Of a stretch of 42,741 nucleotides of DNA, positions 8,123 to 16,222 are shown piece after piece. Under the pieces are notes generated by a model, which did no database searches, was not told the DNA's origin, and saw nothing but the letters and a program-made list of their open reading frames with translations. Position numbers and translations under genes: made by a program. The stretch spans positions 1-42,741 of the forward strand of contig RDXH01000008.1 of the NCBI GenBank assembly GCA_004292745.1, written 5' to 3'. Numbering within the stretch: the first letter of the stretch is position 1; each line of letters begins with the position of its first letter. This DNA comes from Oscillatoriales cyanobacterium. Its GTDB lineage: Bacteria; Cyanobacteriota; Cyanobacteriia; Cyanobacteriales; Microcoleaceae.

Positions 8123-8401
8123 ATGATACAAACCTTTAAAAGTAAAGCACTAGAAAAATTATTCAACGAAGGTAATGCAAAAGGTATTCCTAAAGAACTT
8201 GAAAAAAAGATTAGAGTAAGACTTGAAGTAATAGATACAGCAACAAGTATAGATGATATCAACTTACCAAGCTATCGTTTACATGAGCTTAAGGGTGATA
8301 GAGAGGGAACTTGGTCAATAAAAGTATCAGGTAACTGGCGTATAACTTTCACATTTAGTGATGACAACGCATACGATATAGATTTTGAAGATTATCACTA
8401 G
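8123..8401 (+). CDS. higB: HigB-type RelE-family mRNA interferase toxin
   Basis: A 92-residue toxin starting MIQTFKSKALEKLFNEG, with the HigB landmarks LHELKGDREGTWSIKVSGNWRITF and C-terminal DIDFEDYH. HigB cleaves mRNA at the ribosome and is held inactive by HigA. I chose the ATG at 8123 because family similarity starts there and the 92-residue length is normal; the longer frame from 8060 is encoded by tandem repeats. The toxin precedes the antitoxin by 49 bp, the usual hig order. The promoter/operator at 7957-8008 is the likely control point. Confidence 0.92.
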   Translation: MIQTFKSKALEKLFNEGNAKGIPKELEKKIRVRLEVIDTATSIDDINLPSYRLHELKGDREGTWSIKVSGNWRITFTFSDDNAYDIDFEDYH

Positions 8402-8450
8402 ACAATCAGACAAAATGTAAAAGTTCAACTTTAAGCGTAAGGAAAATTGC

Positions 8451-8762
8451 ATGAAAGACATACAAGACATTATTCAAGGGAGGCAAGTAAGACCAGTACA
8501 TCCGGGGGAGGTCATTTCAGATGTGCTTGAAGATCTTGAAATGACTCAAACCAGGTTTGCTAAGATACTTGGTGTATCCCGCCGTAGTGTCAACGAAATT
8601 GTTTTAGGTCAAAGACCAATTACAGTAGATATGGCAATTCGGATTGGGAAAGCGTTAGGGAACGGCCCTCAACTTTGGCTGAATCTTCAGCAAAAAGTTG
8701 ATATCTGGGATGCAGTGCAAAAACACAGTGAAGAGTATGAAAGAGTTTCTACAGTAGCATAG
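8451..8762 (+). CDS. higA: HigA-type XRE-family antitoxin
   Basis: A 103-residue protein with the HigA signature RPVHPGEVISDVLEDLEMTQ (residues 13-32), followed by a helix-turn-helix (TRFAKILGVSRRSVNEIVLGQR) and LGNGPQLWLNLQQKVDIWDA. HigA binds HigB and represses the operon, probably through the palindromes upstream of higB. AAGGAAA, 5 nt before the ATG, is a fair ribosome-binding site. The genes are co-directional 49 bp apart and so probably co-transcribed. No other partner is seen. Confidence 0.93.
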   Translation: MKDIQDIIQGRQVRPVHPGEVISDVLEDLEMTQTRFAKILGVSRRSVNEIVLGQRPITVDMAIRIGKALGNGPQLWLNLQQKVDIWDAVQKHSEEYERVSTVA

Positions 8763-8782
8763 ATCGTCCGGCGGTTGAAACC

Positions 8783-8838
8783 GGGGCAACCACGGGGGAT
8801 TGCCCCTACGCAAAGGAAGTCCGGATGGTGCGCGGACT
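8783..8838. repeat. Two adjacent palindromic repeats after higA
   Basis: The first (8783-8806) has arms GGGGCAA and TTGCCCC. The second (8818-8838) has arms AGTCCG and CGGACT around GATGGTGCG. The second is identical in stem and loop to 40668-40688 and related to 18749-18766. They lie between convergent genes, so they may also serve as a transcription barrier, but there is no T-tract. Confidence 0.75.
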
Positions 8839-8929
8839 GAGAGATAAAAGCAGGCTAACTATTAATCATATCGCAGTTGCGGTCTAATAAACTTGTTAAG
8901 CATCATCGATAGCCAACTTTTTTCAAACA

Positions 8930-9877
8930 TCAAACCTGACTATTGATCGCCTCAGCAACAATAGTCCGGTGTCTGGGAGTATTGCAAGTAATCGTCGGCG
9001 CTGCGAAACCACAATCTACCAAAGCTTGCTCAATATCCAACCCAAAATACTGATCCAAATAAGGCTCCGTACTCTTGAGCAAAGTCAAAATATAAGGAGG
9101 CATTTTGGCATAAATTTCCGATTTTGGATTCATATCCATAATAGTCAAATGTCCGCCATCACGTAGTAAACGCCTCGCTTCGAGGAATATTTCCATCGTT
9201 GCTTTCTGCGGCAATTCGTGACAAACTAGAAAGATAGAAACTAAATCGAAACCATTCCCAGGTAAACCTGTAGATTCTGCGGCAGCGTGTACCCAAGTCG
9301 GAGTTTTTTGGTTTGGTAATTCCGCTTTTTTTTGTTGGGAACGGTATTGAGCAACGGCTAAAAAATAAGGCGACAAATCCACACCGACAGTATTTGCTTC
9401 TGGGTAAACATCCTGCATAGCAAAGGTACTCATGCCCACGCTGCATCCCAAATCTACAATATCTTGGGGTGTTTGGGAAATCTGAGATTGGATAATTTGG
9501 TGATAGCTTTCCCGCAGTTTAGCATCACCTTCGGCACCGGCTTCTGGCCAAATTCCCGCGTGAACTGCACGAGCAGCAACTTCAACTTCTGTGGCGGCTT
9601 CCCAACTCATATTGCCTTTTTCGTAGGCGTGAAATGAAGTTAGATAATATTTGGGGTAAACCAGATTGGGATTTTGGACGCTGAGCAATTCTGCATCCCA
9701 ATTCCGGGCTAAAAGTGCTTGGGCATCTTGTCGCCAATGCACTCCTATTTTTTCGGCTCTTTTAATCATCATTTCTCGCGCTTGGTGTTTGGCGATATTC
9801 GCTAAAGGTTTGATGGAGAGTACGCCGTTTACTAAGCGCGATGCTAATCCTGGATTGGTTTTAACTTCAACAGTCAT
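8930..9877 (-). CDS. Class I SAM-dependent methyltransferase
   Basis: A 315-residue protein. An N-terminal helical region (1-135) precedes a Rossmann-like methyltransferase domain: motif I VDLGCSVGMS at 141-150, an acidic residue after strand 2 in VGVDLSP, motif IV region GFDLVSIFLVCHELP, and LRDGGHLTIMDMNP. The substrate cannot be told; small molecules such as lipids or quinones are more usual than proteins for this fold. No membrane segments. The gene stands alone on the minus strand, convergent with higA and divergent from the gene at 10190. The start MTVEVKTNPG is the first ATG; TTTTT(A) upstream offers no strong Shine-Dalgarno. Confidence 0.85.
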   Translation of the reverse strand: MTVEVKTNPGLASRLVNGVLSIKPLANIAKHQAREMMIKRAEKIGVHWRQDAQALLARNWDAELLSVQNPNLVYPKYYLTSFHAYEKGNMSWEAATEVEVAARAVHAGIWPEAGAEGDAKLRESYHQIIQSQISQTPQDIVDLGCSVGMSTFAMQDVYPEANTVGVDLSPYFLAVAQYRSQQKKAELPNQKTPTWVHAAAESTGLPGNGFDLVSIFLVCHELPQKATMEIFLEARRLLRDGGHLTIMDMNPKSEIYAKMPPYILTLLKSTEPYLDQYFGLDIEQALVDCGFAAPTITCNTPRHRTIVAEAINSQV

Positions 9878-10189
9878 TTTTTAGGTTTTTATTTTTTTAG
9901 CGATTTATTTTAACATATATCGGCGATTTATGTGGGTCTATATAATGAAACTTAACTTTGTGAGGGCGAGTGAAGTGTGAATATTTTGCACCACAGAGGG
10001 CGCTCCAGAACGCAGAGGAGCCAGCAGAGTGAAAAGGCTGGAGGATTACAAAACTGGCTGTTGTCGTGTGGTAGTTGTTTGCATTTGTTTGCTTGCTTCT
10101 GCGGATTTTACCCGGAATCTGGAATTGTATTTCCCGAAGTTGGAGTATTTGGAAGAACAGGTTTAAATATAGCTATTCTGGAGTTTGTG

Positions 10190-11092
10190 ATGAGCAAGTC
10201 TATTGTGGAATTGGTTGACAATTTGCCTTCTGGTGGTATCACTGTGATGATGTTGAAGTCTCTCGATTTTGTGGTTCCTGGCCAATGGAATAATCTCACG
10301 GGTTTTGATAATACTATTCAAGCTGTTACAGGGGAAACTAAGGGCAAAGTAGTTGAGAAAATTCGCGATCGCGCGATCGCACTTTATGCAAATCCCAACG
10401 AACCCTATCAAGCCTCTCTCCGACTTTACCAGTTAGCAGACAGTGCCGACAGTGCGTTAGGAGTTACGGCTATGGCTAATAAAATTGGCGAAAATATCGG
10501 CTTTCTTTCTTTTATCAACCGCTTGACTCCCAAGGCTGACACCACTCAGACGATCGACTTATGTGTCAAAGTGGCGATCGAGCTAATTGTCTTCTGCAAA
10601 CTTAACAATATTTCCCTTGACAATATGGGAGATTTTGGTAATTATTTATCTCATTACAAAGACGAAGCTCTGATGCGGATGGCTGCTTTAGTCTGTGCTG
10701 ATGGTTTAATTCCCCTGGGCCCGGACTTCCTTAGAGTAGCACAAAATACTCTAGTCGGGTTGAATCCTTCAACCTTGCAGCAAAACTCAACTTTCCAAAA
10801 TATCAGCAACCTAATTCCCGGCGGTAGCGGTACTGCAAAACTCGGATTTGTGAGCGCAACTTTTGCTTCCGCCCAAGGTTGGATGAACAATTTAGTACAG
10901 TCTCGTGGTTTAACTCCCGCTACTGTTTTGGGCAATCTTAAGCAATATGTTGATGTTACTGATGACAAGCTGGATTATGTGGCGGCGTTTTTAGATATGA
11001 CTACTAATTATTACGAACATACCGGAATTCAAACTGTTGCTCGCCGATTGATCGATCGAGCTTATGCCGATATAGCTTCTGGTAGACTGTAG
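10190..11092 (+). CDS. Conserved-looking alpha-helical protein of unknown function
   Basis: I do not recognise a family. The 300-residue product starts MSKSIVELVDNLPSGGITVMM and is mostly helical, with no signal peptide and no membrane segment. It has repeated helical stretches (ALMRMAALVCADGLIPLGPDF; LGFVSATFASAQGWMNNLVQ) and a compositionally ordinary C-terminus. I chose ATG 10190 because the frame upstream, open from 9977, encodes a Cys-rich, low-quality stretch derived from CACAGAGG-type repeat DNA. The gene stands between a methyltransferase and an ABC permease on the same strand as the permease, 117 bp before it. It could be a cytoplasmic adaptor; nothing firmer can be said. Confidence 0.7.
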   Translation: MSKSIVELVDNLPSGGITVMMLKSLDFVVPGQWNNLTGFDNTIQAVTGETKGKVVEKIRDRAIALYANPNEPYQASLRLYQLADSADSALGVTAMANKIGENIGFLSFINRLTPKADTTQTIDLCVKVAIELIVFCKLNNISLDNMGDFGNYLSHYKDEALMRMAALVCADGLIPLGPDFLRVAQNTLVGLNPSTLQQNSTFQNISNLIPGGSGTAKLGFVSATFASAQGWMNNLVQSRGLTPATVLGNLKQYVDVTDDKLDYVAAFLDMTTNYYEHTGIQTVARRLIDRAYADIASGRL

Positions 11093-11155
11093 AAAGCGGT
11101 TTTTACGACTTTACGGAATTTGCCGCTTTGGTGGCAGAAGCCTAGGCCACTTGAC

Positions 11156-11204
11156 ATTGGTGACAACTTAGTCCGTTGTCACCAATAACCCATAACCCAT
11201 AACC
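11156..11204. repeat. Perfect 12-bp inverted repeat plus STRR heptamers before the ABC permease gene
   Basis: Arms ATTGGTGACAAC (11156-11167) and GTTGTCACCAAT (11175-11186) flank a 7-nt loop. The right arm runs into three AATAACC-type heptamers that end 5 bp before the permease ATG. No T-tract follows, so it is a poor terminator. It could be an operator, a repeat element or a leader hairpin. Confidence 0.75.
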
Positions 11205-11209
11205 AATTT

Positions 11210-12097
11210 ATGCCTTTGACTTTTTTCCGACGCAACCTGATACCTTATTTATTTTTGCTTCCGGCTTTATTTGTGTTGAGTTTGACTGTTTTGTGGCCGG
11301 CGTTGCAGGCTTTTTATTTGAGTTTTACCAGTTATGAGTATGACTTAACTCAAGCGCCACAGTGGGTAGGGTTGAAGAATTTTCAGAGGTTGGCGGGCGA
11401 TCGCGTTTTTTGGCAAACTATGAGCAACACCCTACTCTATCTCACCTGGGTTGTGCCTATATTGGTTGTTTTACCACTGGGAATGGCGATTTTGTGCAAT
11501 CAGAAACTCCGGGGGATGAACTGGTTTAGAGCAGCATATTACACGCCTGCGGTGATTTCCATGGTTGTCGCTGGGATTGCTTGGAAGTGGCTGTTTGCTG
11601 AAAATGGACTGCTGAATCAGTTGGGGCAAATGGTCGGTTTGCCTGCTGTTTCTTGGCTGGCTAATCCGAAGTTAGCAATCTTTAGTGTCATGACAGTTAC
11701 TATCTGGAAAGGCTTGGGTTATTATATGGTAATTTATTTAGCTGGGCTGCAAGCTATTCCGGCGGAACTTTACGAGGCGGCTGCTATTGATGGTTCTGAT
11801 GGTTTGAGGAAGCATTGGGATATTACAGTGCCGTTGATGAAGCCTTATCTAGTTTTGGTGGCGGTAATTTCGGCGATTTCTGCTACTAAGGTTTTTGAAG
11901 AAGTTTATATTATGACTCAAGGTGGCCCTCGTAATAATTCTAAGACTGTTGTTTATTATCTTTATGAACGGGCTTTTAAGGATTTGGAAATCGGTTATGC
12001 TTGTACGATCGGGCTGGTGTTGTTTTTGCTGATTTTGGGTTTGTCGATTTTGCAAGTTAGTATTCAAGGTTTGGCTCGAAAGGATTCAGATTTATGA
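11210..12097 (+). CDS. Carbohydrate ABC transporter permease (MalF/UgpA type)
   Basis: A 295-residue integral membrane protein with about six transmembrane helices, starting with the first at LIPYLFLLPALFVLSLTVLW. The conserved EAA loop (ELYEAAAIDGSDGLRKHWDI... followed by VPLMKPYL), which contacts the ATPase, is complete, and TQGGPRNNSKTVVYYLYERAF is typical of MalF-like sugar permeases. These proteins form heterodimers with a MalG-type partner and need a binding protein and an ATPase; none lies nearby. The stop codon overlaps a second ATG (ATGA) that begins only a few plausible codons before a MITE, so the partner permease gene has probably been lost here. Substrate unknown. Confidence 0.92.
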   Translation: MPLTFFRRNLIPYLFLLPALFVLSLTVLWPALQAFYLSFTSYEYDLTQAPQWVGLKNFQRLAGDRVFWQTMSNTLLYLTWVVPILVVLPLGMAILCNQKLRGMNWFRAAYYTPAVISMVVAGIAWKWLFAENGLLNQLGQMVGLPAVSWLANPKLAIFSVMTVTIWKGLGYYMVIYLAGLQAIPAELYEAAAIDGSDGLRKHWDITVPLMKPYLVLVAVISAISATKVFEEVYIMTQGGPRNNSKTVVYYLYERAFKDLEIGYACTIGLVLFLLILGLSILQVSIQGLARKDSDL

Positions 12098-12177
12098 CTA
12101 TTTTTAAATTGCTTTTCCGGTTGCATCGGAATGATTTAACCTTACTAGAACACAGAGAAGGCAGAGGGAGAGAATAG
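12094..12177 (+). pseudogene. Possible stub of a second permease gene truncated by a MITE
   Basis: ATG at 12094 overlaps the permease stop as ATGA, the usual coupling in sugar-permease pairs. The frame reads MTIFKLLFR and then enters the MITE terminal repeat (TTCCGGTTGCATCGG), stopping at TAG 12175-12177. No permease sequence resumes after the element, so the rest was deleted or the stub is coincidental. Confidence 0.35.
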
Positions 12178-12293
12178 AACTCTGAATAATATCAATTCCG
12201 GTTATATCGGAATGATTTAACCGCGAAGGCGCAAAGTACGCGAAGGAAGAGAAGAGAGAGATTAATACAGGACGATGCTACCGGATTTGATAG
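12114..12293. mobile_element. MITE-like element with a nested repeat end
   Basis: The left end TTCCGGTTGCATCGGAAT and the right end GATGCTACCGGATTTGATA (reverse complement TATCAAATCCGGTAGCATC) form terminal inverted repeats. The interior has CACAGAG...GGGAGAGAATAGA and AATACAGGACGATG, also found at 17281-17336. A further copy of the end, ATCAATTCCGGTTATATCGG (12191-12210), is nested inside. No transposase. The 290-bp gap 12098-12387 holds nothing else I can support. Confidence 0.72.
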
Positions 12294-12387
12294 TTATTAC
12301 TGTTAAAGTTGTTACGTTTTGCAAATTCAGAAAACTAAATTTGTCATTGACTATTCTCTCCCAAGCCCTGTTTATGACTACCGACTG

Positions 12388-13134
12388 TTACTGAGTCAAA
12401 GCTTTGAGAAATCTCTGTAAGTCTGCCATGAAGCCTGTCTTTTTTAACGGTTTGGCGGGGGCGGTGCTATCTGGATCTGCTATTCCCAAGGCTTTAGCTA
12501 AAATCCGATCTAAATCGTCTCCCACTGGTTTTTGGGCGGTTTCCGAAATTAGTTCGTAGTCGTCGTTTTTTGAAAGCCAAACTTGCCAGGATTGGGGGTA
12601 ACACCGGAATAGGACTGCACTTTCTAGAGCTCTGATGTAGTAGCAGGATTCTATTTTGTTCAAGAATCGATCGCGCAGTTGGCGCCCTGCATAGCCTATA
12701 CCTATGGTGGCAACGTCTTCCAGCCGGGGGTTGAGTATAATTACTGGGCGATCGCCCGCAGCTATGTACAATTTTTCGACTTGAGGAACTTCTACCGCTG
12801 CGGGATTTACCAGCAGAAATAGTTGGTCTTCCGGTTCTATTTTATCTTCAACCGGGGTGCGGCTGCTGCCCAAGTCTGTGACTTTAAATTCTGTTTGTCC
12901 CCAGTCGCGACGGGCGAGGGCTGCTGCACCGGTATCGGGAAATAAGACTTTGACACCGGAGTACATTTCTTCAAATTCTGGGACGAATTGTGCGGCGATG
13001 GACTGTGCTTGGAGGGCGATTTCTGGGAATACTAATTCGACTTGCAGTAGAGTTTTGCCGTCTGAGAGAGCGGCAGAAGTGGCTGTGCGGGATTGGGCGA
13101 TCGCCTCGTTGAGGTCCTTTGGTAGTTCGATCAT
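12388..13134 (-). CDS. DUF1995 (LPA3-like) protein
   Basis: A 248-residue soluble protein beginning MIELPKDLNEAIAQSRTATSAAL and with VELVFPEIALQAQSIAAQF, the pattern of DUF1995 proteins of cyanobacteria and chloroplasts. The plant relative LPA3 helps photosystem II assembly; that role is not shown for the bacterial members. Further landmarks are KVLFPDTGAAALARRDWG, VNPAAVEVPQVEKLY and ESCYYIRALESAVLFRCYP. The last ~30 residues (after SDPDSTAPAKP) are low-complexity and probably disordered. The start is the first ATG. It lies upstream of the permease-side MITE and is convergent with it; the 47-bp spacing to the cyclase gene upstream on the same strand allows co-transcription. Confidence 0.82.
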   Translation of the reverse strand: MIELPKDLNEAIAQSRTATSAALSDGKTLLQVELVFPEIALQAQSIAAQFVPEFEEMYSGVKVLFPDTGAAALARRDWGQTEFKVTDLGSSRTPVEDKIEPEDQLFLLVNPAAVEVPQVEKLYIAAGDRPVIILNPRLEDVATIGIGYAGRQLRDRFLNKIESCYYIRALESAVLFRCYPQSWQVWLSKNDDYELISETAQKPVGDDLDRILAKALGIADPDSTAPAKPLKKTGFMADLQRFLKALTQ

Positions 13135-13181
13135 TAATCTGATTTTTTTTACAGGAATTCTATCAATCTAATTTTACACCA

Positions 13182-13913
13182 TCAAGGCACAAAAGCTAAC
13201 ACGGATACTGGGGAACCGGAACCTCCGACAAGTCGCAATATTCCTATAACTAAAGTGCTGTCGGCTGCTGGTAACTGGTCGAGATTTGCCAAATTTTCCA
13301 GAACGATTCCCTGATGCTCTAAAACTTGTTTATTGACAGATAAACTTTCATCTCGTCCCGGATCTACTCCGTGAGTATCGGTACCAACTCCTGCAATTAA
13401 CCTTTCTGTTAGCAAAAATTTAGTTACTGCTTTCCCAAATCCGGGAAAGTGGCAAATCCCCTCACCATCTCGATTTAAAAAAGCTGCTTGATTTTCCCAT
13501 TTTTCCTGCCATCCGGTATCTAATATAATCAGGCATCCTGGTTCGATCGCTCCATGTTCCTGTTCCCAATTTAATACATCCTCGATTGTTAAAGTATAGT
13601 CGGGATTGGCAAGACTTTGGCGGCGGATGTCGATCGCAATTGCCGGCACAACTAGGGACTGCGGCGGATAATTATCGATACTCCCCCATCCTGAATCAAA
13701 ACTGTTTGGTGCATTCATGTGAGTCCCGCTGTGTTCGCCCATCGAGAATTTTCGCAGGAAATACCCGTCTGTTTCTATTTGAGCCACTGTTTCAAATTCT
13801 GGGGGTGGATCTCCTGGCCAAAGGGGAATATTTGGGTGAATTTTATGAGTTAAATCTACTATTGTTCTGTAGGTGATGGTTTTGAGGTTATTTGAGTTTA
13901 ATTTGTCACTCAT
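13182..13913 (-). CDS. Cyclase / kynurenine-formamidase-like metal hydrolase
   Basis: A 243-residue protein of the cyclase family (PF04199 type). An early IVDLTHKIHPNIPLWPGDPP leads to the metal site HSGTHMNAP, later GTDTHGVDPG and the C-terminal VGGSGSPVSVLAFVP. Known members hydrolyse amides or cyclise polyketides with Zn or Mn. The classic motif is HxGTHxDxPxH; here the Asp is Asn and the final His of the motif is absent, so metal binding may differ. It ends up 9 bp downstream of the acyl-CoA-dehydrogenase-like gene, in the same orientation: a tight pair that should be one transcript. The function of the pair is unknown. Confidence 0.85.
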   Translation of the reverse strand: MSDKLNSNNLKTITYRTIVDLTHKIHPNIPLWPGDPPPEFETVAQIETDGYFLRKFSMGEHSGTHMNAPNSFDSGWGSIDNYPPQSLVVPAIAIDIRRQSLANPDYTLTIEDVLNWEQEHGAIEPGCLIILDTGWQEKWENQAAFLNRDGEGICHFPGFGKAVTKFLLTERLIAGVGTDTHGVDPGRDESLSVNKQVLEHQGIVLENLANLDQLPAADSTLVIGILRLVGGSGSPVSVLAFVP

Positions 13914-13922
13914 ATCGAATAT

Positions 13923-14987
13923 CTAAAATTTGATTAGTTCATCGAGGGTGGCAGCCATCACATCCTGAGTTTGCCCGGAAACAGTATACACCAAAGCTTC
14001 TCGATAAACTCTCCCGGCTGAGTGCTTTTGGCTATTAGCGGCACCGCTGGAAACTGCTACCGCCGCGTGCCCGCAACGCACGGCTAAGTCAATTGCTTGG
14101 GCTCGCACGGCTAATTGTTCTGCTTTGGAGCTATGTTGAGATTCTGGGAAATTCTGTTTTAGTCGATCGAGCTTGTGGGCTAATTTTTCATAAGCACTAA
14201 CTATAAAAGATGCTTTTTTAGTCTCGCCTGCTGCTTGAATTATATCCAATCCGGCTCGAATACATCCAAAAGTAGCGGGGACAAAATTCAGGATATTTTT
14301 AGTGTCGTTTTTGAGAATCCAGTCTTTTGGTTGAAATGAAATTATTTTGGATTCATCTAACAACCAATTACTCATAGTTACTGTTACAGTATTAGTGGAA
14401 CTCATGGCGATTAAGGGCATGACTTCGCTACAGGAGATTTTGCCCGATGCTGATGCAATATTTTCAAAGGGTAGTAATCCGAATACAGCGCGATCGTCAG
14501 GAAGTAACGCAGCTACAATAAAATTTTGAAATAATCCAAAACCTGTTACCCAAGGAACTTTACCTGATAGTAAATAGCCATTTTGTGCAGGAGTAGCAGT
14601 GACAGCGGGATTTCCCGATCGCCTTAAATGCGAAAATCCCACACCCAATCGCAACTCTCCCAGGGCGATCGCAGGCAAACATCTACTTTTTAGCAGTTCA
14701 TTGTCGCTCTTAGCAAGCATAGCAGTTGCACTGTGATGCTGAGTTTGCAGAAAACCTAAAGCGCCGGAATATCGCGCTGTCAATTCCTGATATTCATAAA
14801 AAGTTTGTGCATCGATATCTGCGCCGCCCCATTTTTCGGGAACTCGCAAAGCTAAAAGCGATCTATCTTCCAATCCTACCAGCGCTGTTTTCAGCGCTTC
14901 CGAGTCGCTGTCGATCGTTTCAGCATCGGCTGCAACGCAGTTTTTTAGGTAAGTTTCTGTGGTGTTTAAAATATCTGTAAAATCCAT
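13923..14987 (-). CDS. Acyl-CoA dehydrogenase-family flavoprotein
   Basis: A 354-residue protein with the acyl-CoA dehydrogenase layout: an N-terminal helical domain with LRVPEKWGGADIDAQTFYEY, a middle beta domain with LGVGFSHLRRSGNP and KVPWVTGFGLFQNFIV, and a C-terminal helical bundle with VYREALVYTVSGQTQDVM. It is somewhat shorter than the typical ~380. The family uses FAD to oxidise acyl thioesters or, in relatives, to hydroxylate or reduce other substrates. I could not place the catalytic Glu with confidence. Acyl-CoA dehydrogenases are uncommon in cyanobacteria, which mostly lack beta-oxidation, so a specialised, possibly acquired, role with the adjacent cyclase is likely. Confidence 0.82.
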   Translation of the reverse strand: MDFTDILNTTETYLKNCVAADAETIDSDSEALKTALVGLEDRSLLALRVPEKWGGADIDAQTFYEYQELTARYSGALGFLQTQHHSATAMLAKSDNELLKSRCLPAIALGELRLGVGFSHLRRSGNPAVTATPAQNGYLLSGKVPWVTGFGLFQNFIVAALLPDDRAVFGLLPFENIASASGKISCSEVMPLIAMSSTNTVTVTMSNWLLDESKIISFQPKDWILKNDTKNILNFVPATFGCIRAGLDIIQAAGETKKASFIVSAYEKLAHKLDRLKQNFPESQHSSKAEQLAVRAQAIDLAVRCGHAAVAVSSGAANSQKHSAGRVYREALVYTVSGQTQDVMAATLDELIKF

Positions 14988-15160
14988 CTCATCTAATTAA
15001 CATAAAATGCTCTGACTGTTAGATTTCCGACTTATTTAAGAAGTGGGTAATCTCGATATTCTATTTTTTTTTTGGGCTGGTTTAGTTAGCAATAATCAGT
15101 TACCGAGAGAGAAGGAGATACAGCCATCAATATGCCCAATTCCCCATTCCCCATTTCCTA

Positions 15161-15934
15161 TTACCAAACTTTCCAAGGAGCTTCACCACAGTCCCAAAGT
15201 TCATTTAGGTACTTGTATTCTCGATAAGTATCCATCGCAAAAAAGAAGCCCTCATGGCGATAAGCCATCAACTGTCCTTCAGCAGCCAAACGCTGCATCG
15301 GCTCTTGTTCTAAGATACAATCATCTCCGCCCAAATACTCAAATACCCGACGATTAAATATCATATATCCAATGCTGATCCAACCATCTATTTGCGGTTT
15401 TTCAGCAAATTGGAGTACGCGCCCTTGACTATCTACATCTAAAATTCCAAAACGAGAAATAGGGCGAAACGTCGTCACAGTTGCCAGTTTACCGTGAGCT
15501 TTGTGGAAAGCGAGTAGTTCTTCTATATTTACATCAGCAACTCCATCCCCATATGTCACCATGAAATTATCGCGATCGATATATTTTTCAATCCGTTTTA
15601 CCCGCCCTCCAGTCATACTTGCTGCGCCAGTTTCAGCCAAGGTAACATTAAAATCTTGTTCTCGATGTTCCCCATGATACGTGATGGTATTTTTGCGACC
15701 TAAGCAGATAGTAAAGTCATTGTTCATGGCTTCATAATTAAGGAAATACTCTTTAATCATGTTGCCGCGATAGCCCAAGCATACCAGAAAGTTATGGAAG
15801 CCGTAGTGTGCATATATCTTCATGATGTGCCACAGAATCGGATACCCGCCCACATCAACTAAGGGTTTGGGGCGAAATTCTGTTTCTTCTCTGAGACGAG
15901 TACCAAGACCGCCTGCTAGGATAACTACTTGCAT
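15161..15934 (-). CDS. rfbF: Glucose-1-phosphate cytidylyltransferase
   Basis: A 257-residue nucleotidyltransferase. The nucleotide-binding signature GGLGTRLREETEFRPKPLV starts at residue 8, followed by VGGYPILWHIMKIYAHYG, FLVCLGYRGNMIKEYF, TYGDGVADV and FFFAMDTYREYKYLNELW, all diagnostic for RfbF. It makes CDP-glucose from CTP and glucose-1-phosphate, the entry to CDP-3,6-dideoxyhexoses or other CDP-sugars for surface polysaccharide. The usual partner rfbG (CDP-glucose 4,6-dehydratase) is not adjacent. The ATG at 15934 is the family start. An A/T-rich ~290-bp region lies upstream. Confidence 0.96.
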   Translation of the reverse strand: MQVVILAGGLGTRLREETEFRPKPLVDVGGYPILWHIMKIYAHYGFHNFLVCLGYRGNMIKEYFLNYEAMNNDFTICLGRKNTITYHGEHREQDFNVTLAETGAASMTGGRVKRIEKYIDRDNFMVTYGDGVADVNIEELLAFHKAHGKLATVTTFRPISRFGILDVDSQGRVLQFAEKPQIDGWISIGYMIFNRRVFEYLGGDDCILEQEPMQRLAAEGQLMAYRHEGFFFAMDTYREYKYLNELWDCGEAPWKVW

Positions 15935-16222
15935 TTTTTCAATTTTTTAAATATAATCAACTAACTTATCATTTATTTCGCGGAATAAGTTTAAATAAAT
16001 ATTACTTTTTCAAGTTTATATAATCTTTATAAAACTATTGCAAAATAATTTAAATTTTCCGACACATACTAAATATATTTAAATAAAAATTACTAACAGA
16101 CCTAGGCCATAATTACTGTGGAACAGGCATCCTGCCTGTTCAAGACCAGCTTTTGTGAAGATGTCTATTGCTCGGAAATACCGCGGGAGGCTATACTAAC
16201 AATAAAAATAAAACGAAATACA
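15935..16222. other. A/T-rich divergent region, including a 21-bp palindrome at 16121-16141
   Basis: This region separates rfbF from the toxin gene. It is very A/T-rich (15940-16100), and no clear -35/-10 pair stands out for either gene. At 16121-16141 arms GAACAGGCA and TGCCTGTTC flank a 3-nt loop; a sister palindrome lies after the immunity gene at 17106-17126. An open frame from GTG 16118 passes through the palindrome into the toxin gene but is not the family start. Confidence 0.7.

Noticed and set aside
9977-10189. 71-residue N-terminal extension of the unknown protein.
   Set aside because: The segment derives from CACAGAGG-type repeat DNA and encodes a Cys-rich stretch unlike the remainder.
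16118-16222. GTG start 35 codons before the toxin ATG.
   Set aside because: It passes through the GAACAGGCA palindrome and would bury the signal peptide behind a hydrophilic leader.
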